Origin: an uncultured Bacilli bacterium
Lineage (GTDB): Bacteria > Bacillota_I > Bacilli_A > RF39 > UBA660
Assembly (NCBI GenBank): GCA_944371545.1
Contig: CALVXT010000089.1
Coordinates: 1-5,954, forward strand
Direction: 5' to 3'
Length of the DNA: 5,954 bases
Of the stretch, positions 2,432 through 5,954 are shown piece after piece. Position 1 is the first letter of the stretch; the number at the start of each line of letters is the position of its first letter. The notes under the pieces are model-generated. The model saw nothing but the letters and a program-made list of their open reading frames with translations, did not search any database and was not told the origin of the DNA. A program made the position numbers and the translations under genes.

Positions 2432-4774
2432 ATGCCAAAAATTCTTATTACAAACGCTTTAGAAAAAAACGAAGCAATAAAAAGAGTACGTGAAGATAAC
2501 CCGTTTGAACAAGTAAAATTCTATACTATAAACGAACTTCAAAAAAACTATCCTTATACTTATACTACAAAAACATTAGAATACATTTGTCAAAAAGAAA
2601 ATGTTATCTTAGATGTTGCAAAAATATACTTATCTACAATTTGTATTTATCCTGTTGAAAATTTAAATAACGAAAAAGGAAAATTTCTAACCATTTTAAA
2701 ACAAGACTTATTAGCCAGAAAACTTCTTCTACCAAATACCTTACTAAAAAGCTTTTTAAAAAAAAGTGAAATCATTTTAAAAAATATTCATCAAACAAAA
2801 CAAATTCAAAATTTATTAAAAGAATTTTCTAACATATCGTTTCATCAAAATAAAACAACTGAAAAATTTACTCCCATGGTTTATGAATGCGATAATATTG
2901 AAGAAGAAATCACTTTAATTGGAGAAAAAATCATTACTCTTTTACATGAAGGAATTGACATTAACCATATCTATCTAAAAAATGTTTCTGACGAATACCT
3001 GAATCCCCTAAAAAGAATCTTTCGTCTTTTAAACATTCCCTTATATCTCAAGCCAAGAACAACCCTACTTCAAATTCCGCTTGTATCAAATTTCTTAAAT
3101 TTATATAAAAACGATGAACAACAAGCTTACTCCTATTTAGAAAAAATGAATGAAGAAAAAGAAAATCAAGAAATCATTGCTCTTCTTATAAACGTTATAA
3201 ACAAATATGTCAACTTAAAAGAAAAAATCATGTTTATAACTAATGACTTATCCACAAGAACAATAAAAAGTTCTTTTAAAGAAAACTGTGTTAGAGAAAA
3301 AGAATTAAAAGAAAAAACAAATGATCAAGACTATATTTTTATACTAGGATTTAATAATAACATTCCTCATACTTTTAAAGATGAAGACTATATCACAGAT
3401 GAAGAAAAAAAATTCCTTGGCTATGATACTGCTGAAGATCTAAACAAAATAGAAAAAGAAGAAATAACAAACATGATATATCATAGGAAAAACACTATAA
3501 TTACTTACAAAAAAAATCATGCTGGAAAAGAATGTTATCCTTCAACATTACTAGAAAACTTAGAAAAGAAAAAGGAAGAAATTAAATTAAACGTTTCTCA
3601 TGAATATAACAAGTTTCTTCTTGCTTCACTTTTAGATGAATATGTAAAATACAATACAATTAGCCCTACTCTATTAAATTTACTTTCTACCTATTCCCTA
3701 CCCTACCAAACCTATGATGAACAATTTACAGGAATTTCGAAAGAAAGGCTTTACACTCATTTAAAAAATAAACTTACTCTATCTTATACTTCTTTAGATA
3801 CTTTTAATAAATGTTCTTTTGAATACTTTTTAAACAACATTCTTCATTTAGACCTATTAGAAGAAACATTTAATATTAAAATTGGAAATCTATTTCACAA
3901 AGTACTTGAAAGAATACATGAAGAAGAATTTGATTTTGACTACATTTATGAGCATGAAATAAAAGAAGAAATTTGGAATGAAAAAGAAATCTTTTTCCTA
4001 GAAAAATTAAAAGAAGACTTCAAATTTATTGTAACAACAATTATCGAACAAGAAAAATATTCATCATTAAAAGAAATTCAAACAGAAGTGCCTGTAACCA
4101 TCAAAATTCCAAGTAAACTAGATGTAACTTTTAAAGGAAAAATTGATAAATTAAGCTATGCAAAAGTGAATAACCATACAGTTATCAACATTACCGATTA
4201 TAAAACAGGTTCTACCTCTGTCATTCCAGCCTACTATCCTATTGGATTAAATTTACAATTACCCGTATATCTATACTTAGCTAGTAAAATGGATAATTTA
4301 GACAGCATTATCATCGGAGGCTTCTATCTCCAAAAAATTCTTCTTCCTAAAATTAAATATGATGCGAAAAAAAATTATGAAACACAAAAAAAAGAAAATC
4401 TAAAACTACAAGGTTATAGCAATCCAAATAAAGAAATATTAGAGTTAGTAGATAACGAATATAAAAACTCCCACATCATTGCCGGTTTAAAAGAAAAAAA
4501 AGATGGCGACTTCTATCACACAAGTAAACTATTAGATGAAGAAACCGTTACAAAAATGAGTGAACTTATCGAAAAAAATATTACGGATTGTATAAAAAAT
4601 ATTGAAGAAGCAAACTTCAAAATCAATCCTAAAGTTGTGGATAACAAAGAAAATGTAAGTTGTAAATTTTGTCCATATAAAGACATTTGCTATCACACAT
4701 CAAAGGATATTACCTATGTAAATTCAGTGAAAGATTTTTTAAAAAAGGAGGCAAACCATGGCTTGGACGAGTGA
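2432..4774 (+). CDS. addB: AddB-type helicase-nuclease subunit (PD-(D/E)XK nuclease with 4Fe-4S), 780 aa
   Basis: This is the B subunit of the AddAB helicase-nuclease, which resects double-strand breaks for RecA loading. The C-terminal nuclease shows SYTSLDTFNKCSFEYF (from residue 451), His489 in GNLFHKVLE, Asp572 in GKIDK, Asp589-Tyr-Lys591 in TDYKTG, and Gln609 in LQLPVYLYL, which are the PD-(D/E)XK and RecB-type motifs. Cys461 together with Cys744, Cys747 and Cys753 (CKFCPYKDIC) match the four ligands of the AddB iron-sulphur cluster. The middle part keeps AddB-like pieces (YIFILGFNNN near 301; YPSTLLENL near 369). It is much shorter than the Bacillus AddB of about 1,160 residues. The N-terminus MPKILITNALEKNEA has no Walker A GxxGxGKT. 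The start is supported by AAGGTGA six bases upstream. addA overlaps the 3' end by 17 bases. Confidence 0.9.
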   Translation: MPKILITNALEKNEAIKRVREDNPFEQVKFYTINELQKNYPYTYTTKTLEYICQKENVILDVAKIYLSTICIYPVENLNNEKGKFLTILKQDLLARKLLLPNTLLKSFLKKSEIILKNIHQTKQIQNLLKEFSNISFHQNKTTEKFTPMVYECDNIEEEITLIGEKIITLLHEGIDINHIYLKNVSDEYLNPLKRIFRLLNIPLYLKPRTTLLQIPLVSNFLNLYKNDEQQAYSYLEKMNEEKENQEIIALLINVINKYVNLKEKIMFITNDLSTRTIKSSFKENCVREKELKEKTNDQDYIFILGFNNNIPHTFKDEDYITDEEKKFLGYDTAEDLNKIEKEEITNMIYHRKNTIITYKKNHAGKECYPSTLLENLEKKKEEIKLNVSHEYNKFLLASLLDEYVKYNTISPTLLNLLSTYSLPYQTYDEQFTGISKERLYTHLKNKLTLSYTSLDTFNKCSFEYFLNNILHLDLLEETFNIKIGNLFHKVLERIHEEEFDFDYIYEHEIKEEIWNEKEIFFLEKLKEDFKFIVTTIIEQEKYSSLKEIQTEVPVTIKIPSKLDVTFKGKIDKLSYAKVNNHTVINITDYKTGSTSVIPAYYPIGLNLQLPVYLYLASKMDNLDSIIIGGFYLQKILLPKIKYDAKKNYETQKKENLKLQGYSNPNKEILELVDNEYKNSHIIAGLKEKKDGDFYHTSKLLDEETVTKMSELIEKNITDCIKNIEEANFKINPKVVDNKENVSCKFCPYKDICYHTSKDITYVNSVKDFLKKEANHGLDE

Positions 4775-5954
4775 ACAAATAAAAGCGATTGAAGAGGAAG
4801 GCACCAATATCATTGTTTCTGCTGGAGCCGGCTCTGGAAAAACCGCCGTTTTAACAACTAGAGTTCTGGAAAAAGTAAAAAAGAAAATTCATATTAATGA
4901 ACTACTTATTTTAACATTTACCAATGCTGCAGCAGCCGAGATGAAAGAACGAATCAAAAAAAATTTAATAGATGAAAACTTAACAGATGAAATAAACAAA
5001 CTAGATACAGCATACATCACGACATTCGATTCTTTCGCCCTATCTCTAGTCAAAAAATATCATTATCTATTAAATATTCCTAAAAATGTTACCATAACCG
5101 ATTCAAGTATTTTAAATACTCAAAAAAGAAAAATTTTAAATGAAATATTTGAAGAATATTATAAAGAAAATAACAATGAAAAATTTAAGAATTTAATCTA
5201 CACTCTATGCACAAAAGATGATGAAGAATTACAAAGTACTCTTTTAAATCTAGCAAACAAATTAGAAATACGCATTGATTTAGAAGAATACTTAACAAAC
5301 TATCTAAAACATTTTTATAGCGAAGAAAAAATCCAAAAAATTCTAATTGAATATCAAAATATTCTAAAAGAAAAAATTGCTGAGATTTTTATCACTGTAG
5401 ATCAAGAACAAAACAATTTTGAAAGTGACTATTTATCTAAAATTTTTGAAAGTCTTAATCCATTAAAAGAAACAGAAGATTTAGATACTCTACTTGCTAA
5501 AATCGAAGCTTCTAAACTTCCAATCTTACCACGAGGAAGCGAAGAAGAAACAAAGAATGCTAAAGAAAAAATCAATTCTACATTAAAAGAACTAAAGGAA
5601 TTAACCATATACGGAAATACCGAAGCAATAAAAAAGGATTATCTAAAAAGTAAAGATCTTATAGAAATCATTTTAGAAATTTTTCAAAAGTATTTTCAGA
5701 GACTAAATGCTTATAAAATGGAAAATTTTGTTTTTGACTTTCAAGATATTGCCCATCTTTCTTTAAGCCTAGTAAAAGATAACTCTGTTATTAGAGAAAA
5801 CTTAAAAAACGAATTTAAAGAAATTATGGTAGACGAATATCAAGATACCTCTGATACTCAAGAAGCATTTATCTCTTTAATTAGTAATAACAACGTTTAC
5901 ATGGTTGGAGATATTAAACAAAGTATCTACCGTTTTAGAAATGCAAATCCACAC
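4758..5954 (+). CDS. addA: AddA-type ATP-dependent helicase/nuclease subunit (N-terminal 399 residues, runs off the window)
   Basis: This is the UvrD/Rep-like (SF1) motor subunit of AddAB. Motifs in order: WTSEQIKAI Q-motif (residues 3-11), Walker A AGAGSGKT (22-29), motif Ia TFTNAAAAEMKERI (53-66), the ITTFDSFALSLVKKY segment (88-102), DEYQDT motif II (359-364), and VGDIKQSIYRFR motif III (383-394). Between about 105 and 330 lies the variable, charged 1B region. The remaining helicase motifs and the C-terminal nuclease of AddA, usually about 1,200 residues in all, lie past the edge. The ATG is set by AAGGAGG (4745-4751) six bases upstream, inside the end of addB. The 17-base overlap with addB indicates one mRNA and translational coupling, which suits a stable 1:1 complex. 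Confidence 0.96.
   Translation, partial: MAWTSEQIKAIEEEGTNIIVSAGAGSGKTAVLTTRVLEKVKKKIHINELLILTFTNAAAAEMKERIKKNLIDENLTDEINKLDTAYITTFDSFALSLVKKYHYLLNIPKNVTITDSSILNTQKRKILNEIFEEYYKENNNEKFKNLIYTLCTKDDEELQSTLLNLANKLEIRIDLEEYLTNYLKHFYSEEKIQKILIEYQNILKEKIAEIFITVDQEQNNFESDYLSKIFESLNPLKETEDLDTLLAKIEASKLPILPRGSEEETKNAKEKINSTLKELKELTIYGNTEAIKKDYLKSKDLIEIILEIFQKYFQRLNAYKMENFVFDFQDIAHLSLSLVKDNSVIRENLKNEFKEIMVDEYQDTSDTQEAFISLISNNNVYMVGDIKQSIYRFRNANPH

Overview
The window is very AT-rich and uses the standard bacterial code: addB and the metallopeptidase gene both end in TGA, and Trp is TGG. It has strong Shine-Dalgarno sequences and an addB-addA pair, which suggests a low-GC member of the Bacillota. A Bacilli or Erysipelotrichia-like or reduced gut lineage is plausible. 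It is not a Mycoplasma with UGA=Trp. The lineage is inferred, not proven.

Layout, left to right. Bases 1-257 (minus) are the N-terminal part of an ABC transporter ATPase of the MacB/LolD type, cut by the window edge. Bases 431-762 and 1501-1829 are two copies of a compact module of about 330 bp, roughly 95% identical from the -10 box of their plus-strand promoter onward. They flank a small HEXXH metallopeptidase gene (780-1463, minus). A Nudix hydrolase gene follows (1858-2331, minus). Across a short divergent promoter region lies the plus-strand pair addB (2432-4774) and addA (4758 to the window end). This pair encodes a helicase-nuclease for double-strand break processing.

The notable content is the duplicated module. 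On the minus strand each copy encodes a 25-residue peptide with a charged N-terminus (MNKREKS) followed by a single very hydrophobic segment. It has its own promoter, and its Shine-Dalgarno is buried in a hairpin. The 5' leader is complementary to the region downstream of the ORF. On the plus strand, each copy has a near-consensus promoter (TTGAAA, 17 bp, TATAAT) driving a short RNA of about 118 nt. That RNA starts with a GNRA-capped hairpin and ends in an intrinsic terminator exactly over the peptide's stop codon, so it is antisense to the peptide's 3' UTR. This is the architecture of a type I toxin-antitoxin locus (compare txpA/ratA, bsrG/SR4, fst/par), but I do not recognise the peptide as a known family. 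Differences between the copies preserve both the peptide and the RNA structure, including one compensatory base pair.

The minus-strand genes (Nudix, peptide 2, metallopeptidase, peptide 1, ABC ATPase) all point the same way. I see no strong minus-strand terminator between them, so some read-through is possible. I see no tRNA, rRNA, CRISPR or transposase gene.
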